From assembly GCA_021324815.1 (NCBI GenBank), contig JAJPIJ010000053.1:1-46707 (forward strand): DNA of 46,707 bases. Direction: 5' to 3'. Within the stretch, counting starts at the first letter, position 1. The number at the start of each line of letters is the position of its first letter. Of the stretch, positions 38,619-46,707 are shown in pieces. Source of the stretch: Gammaproteobacteria bacterium. GTDB lineage: Bacteria; Pseudomonadota; Gammaproteobacteria; JAJPIJ01. The notes below the pieces were generated by a model, which was given only the letters and a program-made list of their open reading frames with translations, did not search any database and was not told where the DNA came from. The translations under genes and the position numbers were made by a program.

Positions 38619-39248
38619 ATGCGCAAGATGAAACGGGTGTTGTGGCCGTTGTGGCTGTCGGCGCTGGCCGCCTGTGTCACGGTCAACGTGTATTTTCCCG
38701 CCGCGGCGGTGGAACAGGCGGCGGATCGCATCGTCAAGGAAGTGTACGGCGCCAGGGCCGAACAGCAGAAGCAGCAGGAGGAAAAGAAACAACCGCCGGC
38801 GGGCGACAAGCAATCGGACGCGGCGCCGGCGACGCCCTCCGCTCCATCCCTCGCCGTCCTTCTGGACTGGATGATCGTTCCTGCGCAGGCGCAGGCGCCG
38901 GATATTGACGTCTCCTCGCCCGCCATCAACAAGCTGAAGGGCGCCATGCAGGCGCGTCATCAGCAGCTGGTGCCGTACTACAACAGCGGCGCGGTCGGCA
39001 TGACCAGCAACGGTTTGCTCGCGCTGCGCGATCCCAAGGCGGTGTCGCTCAAGGAGCGTGGCGTGGTGAGCCAGCTGGTGGCCGCGGAAAACGAGGATCG
39101 CAACGCCCTGTACGCGGAAATCTCGCGCGCCAACGGCCATCCGGAATGGGAGCGCGAGGTGCGCACCATCTTCGACCGGCGCTGGGTGGCCAATGCCCCG
39201 GGCGGCTGGTGGTTCCAGAACGCGAACGGCGACTGGGTGCAAAAGTGA
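38619..39248 (+). CDS. DUF1318 (YdbL-like) lipoprotein
   Basis: The 209-residue product has a lipobox LAAC (Cys19) followed by VTVNVYFPAAAVEQAADRIV, typical of DUF1318 lipoproteins. A Gln/Lys-rich charged linker (EQQKQQEEKKQ) leads to the YdbL-like domain: INKLKGAMQARHQQLVPYYN, VSQLVAAENEDRNALYAEIS, and GGWWFQNANGDWVQK. E. coli YdbL works with YdbH and YnbE at the inner-outer membrane junction. AGGAG (38607-38611) sits 7 nt before the ATG. Copy D of the dispersed repeat begins 12 nt after the stop. Confidence 0.85.
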   Translation: MRKMKRVLWPLWLSALAACVTVNVYFPAAAVEQAADRIVKEVYGARAEQQKQQEEKKQPPAGDKQSDAAPATPSAPSLAVLLDWMIVPAQAQAPDIDVSSPAINKLKGAMQARHQQLVPYYNSGAVGMTSNGLLALRDPKAVSLKERGVVSQLVAAENEDRNALYAEISRANGHPEWEREVRTIFDRRWVANAPGGWWFQNANGDWVQK

Positions 39249-39260
39249 CATTAGATGGCC

Positions 39261-39405
39261 CTGAATAAGTCCATCCCCGGATCAAGTCCGGGGCAGGCCC
39301 TGGACTTTTCAGAGCACGGCCGTCGAAAAGCGTGGTTTTCGCCGGCCTTCATTTTCAATGGCCCATGGCCATTGAAAATGGCAGTACATCCCTGTACTGC
39401 GAAAC
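39261..39405 (+). repeat. Dispersed multi-hairpin element, copy D with a nested palindrome
   Basis: Stem 1 is AAGTCCA 39267-39273 with TGGACTT 39301-39307. Its loop is enlarged by about 24 nt containing another palindrome, CCCCGGA 39275-39281 with TCCGGGG 39287-39293. Stem 2 is 12 bp with one mismatch around loop GCGTGG (39330-39335). Stem 3 is a perfect 14-bp pair, 39350-39363 with 39367-39380, loop CAT. Stem 4 is GCAGTACA 39381-39388 with TGTACTGC 39393-39400, loop TCCC. Confidence 0.87.
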
Positions 39406-39450
39406 CATTCTCTAGTTACTGTGCTGAACGTATCGAATAGAATCGCCGCC

Positions 39451-40230
39451 GTGAACGTGCTGGTCTTCGACATCGAAACCGTGCCGGACGTGGAGTCGGC
39501 GCGGCGCATGCGCAACCTGGAGGGCTTGAGCGACGAGGCAATCGCGCATCTCCTCTTTGCGCAACGCCGGCAGGAGTCCGAGGGCCGCTCCGACTTTCTC
39601 AAATACCCGCAGCACCGCGTCGTCGCCATCGCCGCGGCGCTGCGGCGCGACGACAGGCTCAATGTCTGGTCGCTGGGGGACGCCGGCGACTCCGAGGCCG
39701 ACATCATCCGGCGCTTCTTCGAGGGCATTGAGCGCTATACGCCGACGCTGGTGTCCTGGAACGGTGGCGGTTTCGACCTGCCGGTGCTGCACTACCGCGC
39801 GCTGCTGCACGGCATCGCCGCGCCGCGCTACTGGGAGACGGGCGACGACGATCCCGCCTTCCGTTACAACAATTATCTGGGCCGCTTTCACTGGCGCCAC
39901 ACCGATCTGATGGACGTGCTGTCCGGCTATCAACCGCGCGGCACCGCCGCGCTCGACGAGGTCGCGGGCCTGCTGGGTCTTCCCGGCAAGCTGGGCATGG
40001 ACGGCGGCCGGGTGTGGGAGGCCTATCGACAAGGCAGGCTTGCGGAGATCCGCCAGTACTGCGAGACCGATGTGCTCAACACCTATCTTATTTTCCTGCG
40101 CTTCGAACTGATGCGCGGCCGGCTCACCGGCACGGCCCATGCCGCGGAGTGCCGGCGGCTGCGCGACTATCTGCGCGGTGAGAACAAGCCGCACTTCACA
40201 AAATTCCTCGACGCCTGGCCGGCGGCGTGA
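39451..40230 (+). CDS. PolB-like 3'-5' exonuclease (DEDD)
   Basis: This is a 259-residue predicted exonuclease resembling the proofreading domain of family B DNA polymerases, without a polymerase domain. Acidic motifs: LVFDIETVPDV (ExoI), LVSWNGGGFDLPVLHYRAL (ExoII), and YCETDVLNTYL (ExoIII with Tyr). It is probably involved in DNA repair or turnover; the partner is unknown. GTG 39451 starts directly at the conserved strand; GTG 39421 is an in-frame alternative. rlmD starts 8 nt after the stop. Confidence 0.88.
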   Translation: MNVLVFDIETVPDVESARRMRNLEGLSDEAIAHLLFAQRRQESEGRSDFLKYPQHRVVAIAAALRRDDRLNVWSLGDAGDSEADIIRRFFEGIERYTPTLVSWNGGGFDLPVLHYRALLHGIAAPRYWETGDDDPAFRYNNYLGRFHWRHTDLMDVLSGYQPRGTAALDEVAGLLGLPGKLGMDGGRVWEAYRQGRLAEIRQYCETDVLNTYLIFLRFELMRGRLTGTAHAAECRRLRDYLRGENKPHFTKFLDAWPAA

Positions 40231-40237
40231 TCCGGGC

Positions 40238-41596
40238 GTGGGCACCGCGCCGATCATCACGGCTGAAATCGAATCGCTGTCCCACGAGGGGCGCGGCGTC
40301 GCCCGCGTCGGCGGCAAGACGGTGTTCGTCGACAACGCCCTGCCAGGCGAACAGGTGACCCTGCGCCATCTCCGCCGCCGCAAACGCCATGACGAGGCCG
40401 TGGCGGTGGAAATCATCCGGCCCTCCCCGGATCGGGTTGTGCCGCGCTGCCCCTACCACGGCGTGTGCGGCGGTTGCAGGCTCCAGCATCTGCAATCCGG
40501 GGCGCAGGTCGCGCACAAGCAGCGGGTGTTGCTGGAACACCTGAGGCACATCGGCGGGCTGCGACCCGCGCACGTGCTGCCGCCGGTGACCGCCGCGATA
40601 TGGAATTACCGGCGCCGCGCGCGGCTGAGCGTGCGGCACGTGCGCAAAAAAGGCGGCGTGCTGATCGGCTTCCGCGAGAAATCGGGTCATCTCATCGCCG
40701 ACATCAAGAGCTGCGAGGTGCTGGATTCAAGAGTGAGTGTGCTGTTGCCCGCGCTGCGCGAATTGGTGAATACACTGTCGATACGCGCGGACGTGCCGCA
40801 GATTGAAGTCGCCGCCGACGGCCGGAATGTGGCGCTGGTCATCCGGCATCTCGCCGCCTGTGGTGAAAATGATGTCCGGGTATTGCGCGATTTCGCCTCC
40901 GCGCATGGCGTCGCGTTCTATCTGCAATCCGTCGGCCCGGAATCATTGCAGCCGCTGGATCAACCCGTGGCGCTGAAATATCGCCTGCCCGCGAACGATA
41001 TCGAGATCGAATTCCAACCGCTCGACTTCATTCAGACGCATGCCGGCGTCAACGAGGCCGCCGTCGATCTCGTGATCGAGCTGCTGGAACCGCGGGCGGA
41101 GGATGAAATGCTGGAATTGTTCTGCGGGCTGGGCAATTTCACCCTGCCGCTGGCGCGGCGCGTGCGCCGCATCACCGGCGTGGAAGGGGAGGCCGGTCTG
41201 GTGGAACGGGCGCGCGCGAACGCCGCACGCAATCGCATCTCGAACGCCGAATTCATAAAAGCCGATTTGACGAAAGTCCCGCCGGCGGCCGGTAATTACA
41301 CCAAAGTGTTGTTGGATCCGCCGCGTACAGGCGCGCAGGAAACCATCCGGCGGTTGAATTTACAGGCCGTGCAGCGCGTGGTCTACGTGTCCTGCAATCC
41401 CGCGACGCTGGCGCGCGACGCCGCGCTGCTGGTCAATGAACATGGCCTGCGTCTGCAAAGCGCGGGGGTCATGGACATGTTTCCGCACACCGCCCACGTC
41501 GAATCCATCGCCCTTTTCCTCCGCCGAGACGCGGCTGCCCGCGAAGGCGGATATGATCAATGGGGTGATGGAGCAATCTGCCGCGTCGGAACGTAG
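40238..41596 (+). CDS. rlmD: 23S rRNA (uracil-1939-C5)-methyltransferase
   Basis: RlmD methylates U1939 of 23S rRNA using SAM and holds a 4Fe-4S cluster. A TRAM domain leads (SLSHEGRGVARVGGKTVFVD), then the cluster cysteines Cys71, Cys77, Cys80 (CPYHGVCGGCRLQHL) and Cys159 (SCEVLD). The SAM site is ELFCGLGNFTLPLA; the catalytic Cys is in VVYVSCNPATLARD. The GTG at 40238 gives 452 residues. The 3' end overlaps the convergent gene by 40 nt, adding a C-terminal tail beyond the conserved ESIALFLRR. Confidence 0.95.
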   Translation: MGTAPIITAEIESLSHEGRGVARVGGKTVFVDNALPGEQVTLRHLRRRKRHDEAVAVEIIRPSPDRVVPRCPYHGVCGGCRLQHLQSGAQVAHKQRVLLEHLRHIGGLRPAHVLPPVTAAIWNYRRRARLSVRHVRKKGGVLIGFREKSGHLIADIKSCEVLDSRVSVLLPALRELVNTLSIRADVPQIEVAADGRNVALVIRHLAACGENDVRVLRDFASAHGVAFYLQSVGPESLQPLDQPVALKYRLPANDIEIEFQPLDFIQTHAGVNEAAVDLVIELLEPRAEDEMLELFCGLGNFTLPLARRVRRITGVEGEAGLVERARANAARNRISNAEFIKADLTKVPPAAGNYTKVLLDPPRTGAQETIRRLNLQAVQRVVYVSCNPATLARDAALLVNEHGLRLQSAGVMDMFPHTAHVESIALFLRRDAAAREGGYDQWGDGAICRVGT

Positions 41597-43062
41597 GAGA
41601 GGGTTCGAGCCGGCCCGCTGCCGCCGGGTTGTTGATGCTGGTTCCAGAGTTCGATGCCTTTCAAGCCCACGTCGTAATCGTTGCCGGCGTTCCACAGCAG
41701 AAAGTCCGAAACGCCGATGTCATGGCTGGCCAGGATCTGCGTGGTCACGTAATCGGGCCGGTAGCGATCCTTCACCTTGTAATGGAACGCCTGCAGCCAG
41801 GGGCGGATGTGCGCACCGCCCCCGGCCACCAGACGCGAGGTTTTGATCACGCCCTGATAAACGAAAAAGTACGGCTCCCAGGCGGGATAGTTGTGGCCCT
41901 CGAACGGCGGGTAAAAATGCGACGGGTAGAGCATGGGACTGATGACGTCGACGTAGTGGCTGAGCGTCGTCAGCCGCTGGCCGGTGACGTCGATGTCGCG
42001 CTGCTTGCTCCAGGCCATGACGCCGTAGACGTCTATGGAGACCAGCACGCCCCTGGGATGCAGCAGTTCCTCGGCGCGCCTCAGGAAACCGGCGAGGATT
42101 TCGTACTTGGGCGTCGATTGCACGTCGAAGGAATAATCGATGTCGGCCAGATCGCCCTCGGCGGGGAAGCGGATGTAATCGAATTGGATTTCATCGATGC
42201 CCATGTCGGCGACTTCCTCCGCCAGCGCGAGGTTGTAGTCCTGCACCTCGGTGTTGGCGGGGTCCGCCCACACCTGCCTGCCGTGCTGCCTCCACGGCGC
42301 GCCGGATTTCGACTTCAGCGCCAAGCGCGGCTCGTTTTCCGCGAGCTGGCGATCGTAGAACACCACCTGCCTTACGACGACATGGATGCCCTGCGCGTGC
42401 AGCAGGTTGATGAGCTTGGGCAGATCGCGGATGGGGCCGTGCTCGCTGGCGTTGATCTTCCGCGCCAGCGGCACCCGCGACTTGTAGGCCACCACGCCGT
42501 TCATGTCCTTGATATCGATGACCACGGTGTTGATGCCGGCGGGTTTCATCTGCCTGACCAGGGTCAGGACCCGTCGCGTCGCCGCCGAGGTCATGGTGAT
42601 GTAGATGCCGCGGGCGGCGAAATTCCTGCTCTGCGGCACCGTCTGCGCCATCAACGGAATCGTGCGCGGGCCGGGGATGACGATCTCCTTCCCCGGCGCC
42701 AGCCAGGAGCCGGAGAGATTATTCCGTTCACGAATGGCCGCCGTCAGCTCATCCGGCGTGTAATAATCCGTGAAATAAAGGTACTTCTGGGAGAGCCAGC
42801 CGAGCGACTGGCCGCGCTGGACGGTGTGTTTGATCCGCCCATCGTGGTATTCACCGCCCGGCGGCAGATTCCCGCGCAACTGATCCTCCAGGCCGGCGGC
42901 CGGCGCGCCCGCGGCGGTCGCGGAATCCGCGGGGGCCGCCGCCGCAGCCGAAGCCGTTTCGGCCGGCGCGGCGACCGGTTCCTCCGCCGGCACGGTGGCG
43001 ACCATCAGCCAGGAAATGGCGGCGATGGAAGTTATCCGGAGGGGCGTGCGGGAGCGATTCAT
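41557..43062 (-). CDS. LysM plus glycoside-hydrolase-like (DUF4015) secreted protein
   Basis: This is a 501-residue protein with a signal peptide (ISWLMVATVPAEE), an Ala-rich linker, a LysM-like peptidoglycan-binding domain (HTVQRGQSLGWLSQKYLYFT, then SWLAPGKEIVIPG), and a C-terminal TIM-barrel-like DUF4015 domain. The latter shows VVIDIKDMNGVVAYKS, DEIQFDYIRFPAEGD, VSIDVYGVMAW and DVISPMLYPSHFYPPFEGHN. The acidic residues of the FDYIRFP strand suggest glycosidase activity; the substrate is unknown. It is divergent from the muramidase fusion, 52 nt away. Confidence 0.84.
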   Translation of the reverse strand: MNRSRTPLRITSIAAISWLMVATVPAEEPVAAPAETASAAAAAPADSATAAGAPAAGLEDQLRGNLPPGGEYHDGRIKHTVQRGQSLGWLSQKYLYFTDYYTPDELTAAIRERNNLSGSWLAPGKEIVIPGPRTIPLMAQTVPQSRNFAARGIYITMTSAATRRVLTLVRQMKPAGINTVVIDIKDMNGVVAYKSRVPLARKINASEHGPIRDLPKLINLLHAQGIHVVVRQVVFYDRQLAENEPRLALKSKSGAPWRQHGRQVWADPANTEVQDYNLALAEEVADMGIDEIQFDYIRFPAEGDLADIDYSFDVQSTPKYEILAGFLRRAEELLHPRGVLVSIDVYGVMAWSKQRDIDVTGQRLTTLSHYVDVISPMLYPSHFYPPFEGHNYPAWEPYFFVYQGVIKTSRLVAGGGAHIRPWLQAFHYKVKDRYRPDYVTTQILASHDIGVSDFLLWNAGNDYDVGLKGIELWNQHQQPGGSGPARTLSYVPTRQIAPSPH

Positions 43063-43114
43063 TGTTGTGTTAGTGTAATTGCCGATGACGGCCGGAGTCC
43101 ATAATCAGTTGACG

Positions 43115-45427
43115 ATGACGGGGAGGCGGATCCTTTTCTGGGCGCTGATGTGCACGGCGCCGTCAGTTTGCGCACGCGCCCTGCCCGAGGTGGCGCCCGA
43201 CGCGGCGGGCATGGACGCCGCGACCCTCGCCAGGATCGCGCCGCTGGTCGATGAGGGCATCCAGCGCGGCGATTTTCCCGGTGCCGTCATTTTGATCGGC
43301 CGCGGCCACCAGGTTGTTTATTTTCAGGCGTTCGGCCGGCGCGCGATCAGGCCGAGGCCGGCGCCGATGACGCGCGACACGATCTTCGATCTCGCCTCGC
43401 TGACCAAGGTGGTGGCCACGGCGCCCGCGATCATGCAACTGGTGGAGGACGGCCGCCTGAGCCTCGAGGACAAATTGTCGAAATGGGTGCCGCAATGTGA
43501 TCGGCCCGACAAGCGCGCCATCACGCTGCGCAATCTGCTGGCGCACGACTCCGGCCTGCGCTCGGGATTCGAGGAAGCCACGCTGAAGCAGATCCACGGT
43601 TACGCGGACGGCATAAGACTGGCGTGCGAACAGAAGAGCTTCGGCCCGCCCGGCGGGCAATTCCGCTACAGTGATCTCAACTACATCCTGCTGGGCGAGG
43701 TGGTGCGCGCCGCGAGCGGGGAAACGCTGGACGCTTATGCCGGGGAACATCTGTATCGACCGCTGGACATGACCGACACCCTGTTTCATCCGCCGGCGGC
43801 ATTGAAGGATCGCATTGCCGCCGGCGATATGGTGGCGGGGGAGGTGGAGGACGGCGCCGCCTTCCGCATGGGCGGCGTCGCCGGCCACGCCGGCGTGTAC
43901 AGCACCGCCGCTGATCTGGCGCTCTATTGCGCCATGCTGCTGTCGGGCGGCGCCGATGATCGCGGCGTGCGCGTGCTGAGCCCGTTGACGGTCGCCCGCA
44001 TGACCACGCCGGCGACGGATCACGCCGGCGGCGTGCGGGGCCTCGGCTTCGACATCGACACCGCTTATTCCGGCGCGCGCGGCGATTTGTTCCCCTACGG
44101 CTCCTACGGCCACACCGGCTACAGCGGCACCTCGATCTGGCTCGATCCCGGCAGCGGCGTGTTCGTGATTATCCTTACCAACCGCCTGCATCCCGACGGC
44201 CGCGGCGACGTCCGCGATCTGCGCACGCGCGTGGCCACGATTGCCGCCGCCGCCGTCCGCGAGAGTCGCGGCGGGGCGGCGCGAAGCACGGCCCCCATGC
44301 CGGTGCGGGTGGGGATCGACGTGCTCCGCGATCGTGGATTCGAGCCGTTGCGCGGCCGGCGGATTGGATTGCTCACGCAGCGTAATGAGGTGGCCGGCGA
44401 CGGTCGCGCCACGATTGACGTCCTGCGCGCCGCGCCCGATGTCAAAGTTGCCGCCTTGTTCACGCCGGAGCATGGACTGGACGCCGATGCCAATGGCCGC
44501 GTCGATTCCACGAGGGACGCGGAGACCGGCCTGCCGGTGTATTCGCTGTACGGCGCCGACAGGAAGCCGACGGCGGACATGTTGCGCGGCCTCGACGCCG
44601 TGGTCGTCGATTTGCAGGACGCGGGCGCCCAGATCTACACCTACATGACGACCATGGGATACATGCTGGAAGCCGCCGCCGCCCGGCATATCCCCGTGTT
44701 CGTACTGGATCGCCCGAATCCCATCGACGGCGTGGACGTCGAGGGACCGCGGCCGGACGCGGATCAACCCGCCTTCACGCATTATTTCCCCATGACCGTG
44801 CGGCACGGCCTGACCATGGGCGAGCTGGCCGCGCTCTTCAACGCCGAGAAAAAGATCGGCGCGGAGTTGACGGTGATCCCCATGCAGGACTGGCGCCGCG
44901 CGGAGTGGTTCGACGAGACCGGCCTGCCGTGGCGGAATCCGTCGCCCAATCTGCGCTCGTTGACGCAGGCGCTGCTGTACGCGGGCATCGGCGCCATCGA
45001 GGACACCGCCATCTCGGTGGGACGCGGCACCGACGCGCCGTTCGAGCAGATCGGGGCGCCGTGGATCGACGGCGCGCGTCTGGCGCAGGCCCTGAACGCG
45101 AGGGCGCTGCCCGGCGTGCGGTTCTATCCCGTGCAATTCACGCCCGCGGCGGCGCCTTATGCCGGACAAAACTGCCAGGGCGTGCATCTGCTGATCACTG
45201 ATCGCAATCGCTTCCATCCGGTGCGCACGGCGCTGGAGATTGTCGTGGCGCTGCACCAACTGTTCGGCGGCAATTATCAATTGGAAAAATCACCCGCCCT
45301 GCTCGGTTCGAAGCAAATTCTGGAGAAGGTGCTCTCCGGCGACGGCGCCGCGGACATCGCCGCCGGCTGGGAGGCGGACGAACGTGCATGGCTGCAATTG
45401 CGCCGCAAATATCTGCTCTACCCTTGA
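43115..45427 (+). CDS. Secreted serine beta-lactamase-fold / DUF1343 (NamZ-like) fusion
   Basis: After a signal peptide (ILFWALMCTAPSVCA), residues ~20-390 form a serine hydrolase of the class C/AmiE type with SLTK (Ser95, Lys98), YSD (Tyr185) and HTG (near 333). Residues ~395-770 are DUF1343: IGLLTQRNEV, TPEHGLDADANG (Glu452), VVDLQDAGAQIYTYMTTMGY, FVLDRPNPI and VSVGRGTDAPFEQIGAPWI. NamZ (YbbC) proteins of this family release terminal MurNAc from peptidoglycan, and Bacillus AmiE (YbbE) removes the peptide from MurNAc. The fusion would join both steps. ATG 43085 is an alternative start. Confidence 0.88.
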   Translation: MTGRRILFWALMCTAPSVCARALPEVAPDAAGMDAATLARIAPLVDEGIQRGDFPGAVILIGRGHQVVYFQAFGRRAIRPRPAPMTRDTIFDLASLTKVVATAPAIMQLVEDGRLSLEDKLSKWVPQCDRPDKRAITLRNLLAHDSGLRSGFEEATLKQIHGYADGIRLACEQKSFGPPGGQFRYSDLNYILLGEVVRAASGETLDAYAGEHLYRPLDMTDTLFHPPAALKDRIAAGDMVAGEVEDGAAFRMGGVAGHAGVYSTAADLALYCAMLLSGGADDRGVRVLSPLTVARMTTPATDHAGGVRGLGFDIDTAYSGARGDLFPYGSYGHTGYSGTSIWLDPGSGVFVIILTNRLHPDGRGDVRDLRTRVATIAAAAVRESRGGAARSTAPMPVRVGIDVLRDRGFEPLRGRRIGLLTQRNEVAGDGRATIDVLRAAPDVKVAALFTPEHGLDADANGRVDSTRDAETGLPVYSLYGADRKPTADMLRGLDAVVVDLQDAGAQIYTYMTTMGYMLEAAAARHIPVFVLDRPNPIDGVDVEGPRPDADQPAFTHYFPMTVRHGLTMGELAALFNAEKKIGAELTVIPMQDWRRAEWFDETGLPWRNPSPNLRSLTQALLYAGIGAIEDTAISVGRGTDAPFEQIGAPWIDGARLAQALNARALPGVRFYPVQFTPAAAPYAGQNCQGVHLLITDRNRFHPVRTALEIVVALHQLFGGNYQLEKSPALLGSKQILEKVLSGDGAADIAAGWEADERAWLQLRRKYLLYP

Positions 45428-46707
45428 ATCTCTTCGTACGCACGGCGTTGTTGGCGGCGCTGTTTGCGCTTCCGGCTTCCGGCCCGCGGGCGCAGGAGGC
45501 GATACGCATGGGCCTGGGCACCGCGCCGGTGACCCTGCATCCGCTCTACGCGACCGACGCGGTGTCCGAGCGCATCAACCGGCTGTTGTACGAACGACTG
45601 GTCGATTTCGACGATCACTACCGTCCGGTGCCGTCGCTGGCGGACTGGGAGGAGATCGATCCCATGCATTACCGCTTCACCCTGAGGGGCGCGCACCGTT
45701 TCCATGACGGCGCGCCGCTGACCGCCGGGGATGTCCGGGCCACCTATGCCTGGGTGCTGGATGCGGCGCACGCCTCGCCGCGCCGCCAGAGCGTGGGCAT
45801 GATTTCGGAAATGCGGGTGCTGAATGATCGGCAGATCGATTTCATCCTGAGTCACCCCGATCCGCTGTTTCCCGGCCGCCTGACGCTGGGCATAGTCCCC
45901 GCCCATATCCTGTCCGTGGACGCCGGCGGACTGTGCCGCCGGCCGCTGGGCAGCGGGCCGTTGCGCTTCACGGCCTGGCCGGATGAGACGCATCTGATTC
46001 TGGAGCGCGACAGTGACCACGCCCGCGTGGAGTTTCTCACCGTGCCCGACCCCGTGGTGCGGGCGCTGAAGCTCGCGCGCGGGGAACTCGATCTGCTGCA
46101 AGGCGATCTGATGCCGGAGTTGTATCGGTGGCTCCAGCGGCGGCCGCGCATCCGCCTGCAAAGACATGCCGGCGACACGATCGCCTATCTCGGTTTCAAC
46201 ATGACCGATCCCGTCCTGCGCGATCCGCGCGTGCGCTCGGCCATCGCGCTTGCCATAGATCGCGCGTCCATCGTCCGTGAGGTGCTGGACGGCAACGCCC
46301 GGCCGGCCGCCGGCGTGCTGCCGCCGGATCACTGGGCGGGCGCGGGCGACGCCGCGGGCTGGCGTTATGATCCGGCGGCGGCGCGGGCGGCGCTGTCGGC
46401 GGCGGGTTACGGCCCGGCGCGGCCGCTGCGGCTCGTCTACAAGACCTCGAGCGACCCCCTGCGCGTGCGGCTGGCCTCGATCATCCAGCAGCAGTTGCAT
46501 GACGTCGGCATCGACGTTGAACTGCGCAGCAACGACTGGGGCACCTTCTACGACGACATCAAGTCCGGCCGCTTCCAGATGTACGGCCTGTCGTGGGTGG
46601 GGCTGAAACTGCCGGACATCTACCGCTACGCCTTTCATTCGGGATCGGTGCCGCCCGCCGGCGCCAACCGCGGCCGCTACCACAACGACCGGATCGACGC
46701 GCTCATC
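45424..46707 (+). CDS. Peptide ABC transporter substrate-binding protein (3' end missing)
   Basis: The frame is open from a TTG at 45424, overlapping the previous stop as TTGA, to the window end: 428 codons with no stop. A signal peptide (LFVRTALLAALFALPASGPRA-QE) precedes an SBP_bac_5 domain: LHPLYATDAVSERINRLLYE, YRFTLRGAHRFHDGAPLTAG, YLGFNMTDPVLRDPRVRSAI and ALAIDRASIVREVLDGNARP are typical of DppA/OppA/YejA-type periplasmic binders. Its coupling to the muramidase fusion suggests uptake of wall-derived peptides, which is inference. Confidence 0.88.
   Translation, partial: MNLFVRTALLAALFALPASGPRAQEAIRMGLGTAPVTLHPLYATDAVSERINRLLYERLVDFDDHYRPVPSLADWEEIDPMHYRFTLRGAHRFHDGAPLTAGDVRATYAWVLDAAHASPRRQSVGMISEMRVLNDRQIDFILSHPDPLFPGRLTLGIVPAHILSVDAGGLCRRPLGSGPLRFTAWPDETHLILERDSDHARVEFLTVPDPVVRALKLARGELDLLQGDLMPELYRWLQRRPRIRLQRHAGDTIAYLGFNMTDPVLRDPRVRSAIALAIDRASIVREVLDGNARPAAGVLPPDHWAGAGDAAGWRYDPAAARAALSAAGYGPARPLRLVYKTSSDPLRVRLASIIQQQLHDVGIDVELRSNDWGTFYDDIKSGRFQMYGLSWVGLKLPDIYRYAFHSGSVPPAGANRGRYHNDRIDALI

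Noticed and set aside
38518-38631. Short ORF (about 37 codons) starting in ATGA at the end of the YdbH-like gene, possible ynbE
   Set aside because: It has no signal peptide or lipobox, it runs through the tandem repeat, and it overlaps the well-supported start of the DUF1318 gene.
43163-45280. Minus-strand ORF of 705 codons opposite the beta-lactamase/DUF1343 fusion
   Set aside because: Both plus-strand domains show clear catalytic motifs. The antisense frame is an Arg/His/Gly/Ala-rich shadow.

Overview
The window is GC-rich chromosomal DNA with densely packed genes, almost all core metabolism. It is most likely from a gammaproteobacterium, probably an uncultured or deep-branching one related to Chromatiales/Acidiferrobacterales. 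This rests on gene order: argC, a DUF6776 protein, bactofilin, erpA, anmK, an M23 peptidase and tyrS in one block; thiD-thiE-hemL divergent from rubredoxin; ilvB-ilvN-ilvC-pssA-leuA; and the presence of fabA, erpA and rimI. The lineage call is inference; no rRNA gene is present.

Layout. 1-4119: end of the atp operon (atpA partial, atpG, atpD, atpC), then glmU. 5591-10108: two nitrilase-fold hydrolases around an RraA-like gene, then a PepSY/response regulator/histidine kinase set. 10181-15216: small envelope proteins, fabA, the translationally coupled thiD-thiE-hemL-TPR operon, and rubredoxin. 15229-16509: hemJ, a TlpA-like thioredoxin, and an AT-rich island that appears to encode a free-standing small RNA. 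16510-25278: the argC-to-tyrS block plus a metallo-beta-lactamase-fold lipoprotein and a DUF1223 protein. 25421-31614: branched-chain amino acid synthesis (ilvI, ilvN, ilvC, leuA) and phosphatidylserine synthase. 31668-34652: a toxin-antitoxin pair, a uracil-DNA glycosylase gene interrupted by a full homing-endonuclease intein, and rimI. 34653-46707: a PEBP protein, cysM, a YdbH/YdbL-like envelope pair, a PolB-like exonuclease, rlmD, a LysM/glycoside-hydrolase-like protein, an AmiE-NamZ-like fusion, and a peptide-binding protein cut by the window end.

Most notable observations. (1) A 354-residue class 1 intein with a LAGLIDADG endonuclease sits in a family 4-type uracil-DNA glycosylase, directly before a predicted Fe-S cluster cysteine. 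(2) A dispersed multi-hairpin element occurs four times. Its stems differ in sequence but keep their pairing and loops, and every copy lies in sense 7-15 nt after a stop codon. (3) A promoter/hairpin/terminator cassette upstream of argC predicts a small RNA of about 75 nt. (4) Two core genes are disrupted: atpC by an in-frame amber codon and tyrS by a one-base deletion just before KMSKS. (5) Several well-formed promoters lie so close to start codons that leaderless mRNAs are predicted. All coordinates and pairings were read by eye; no database search or folding program was run.
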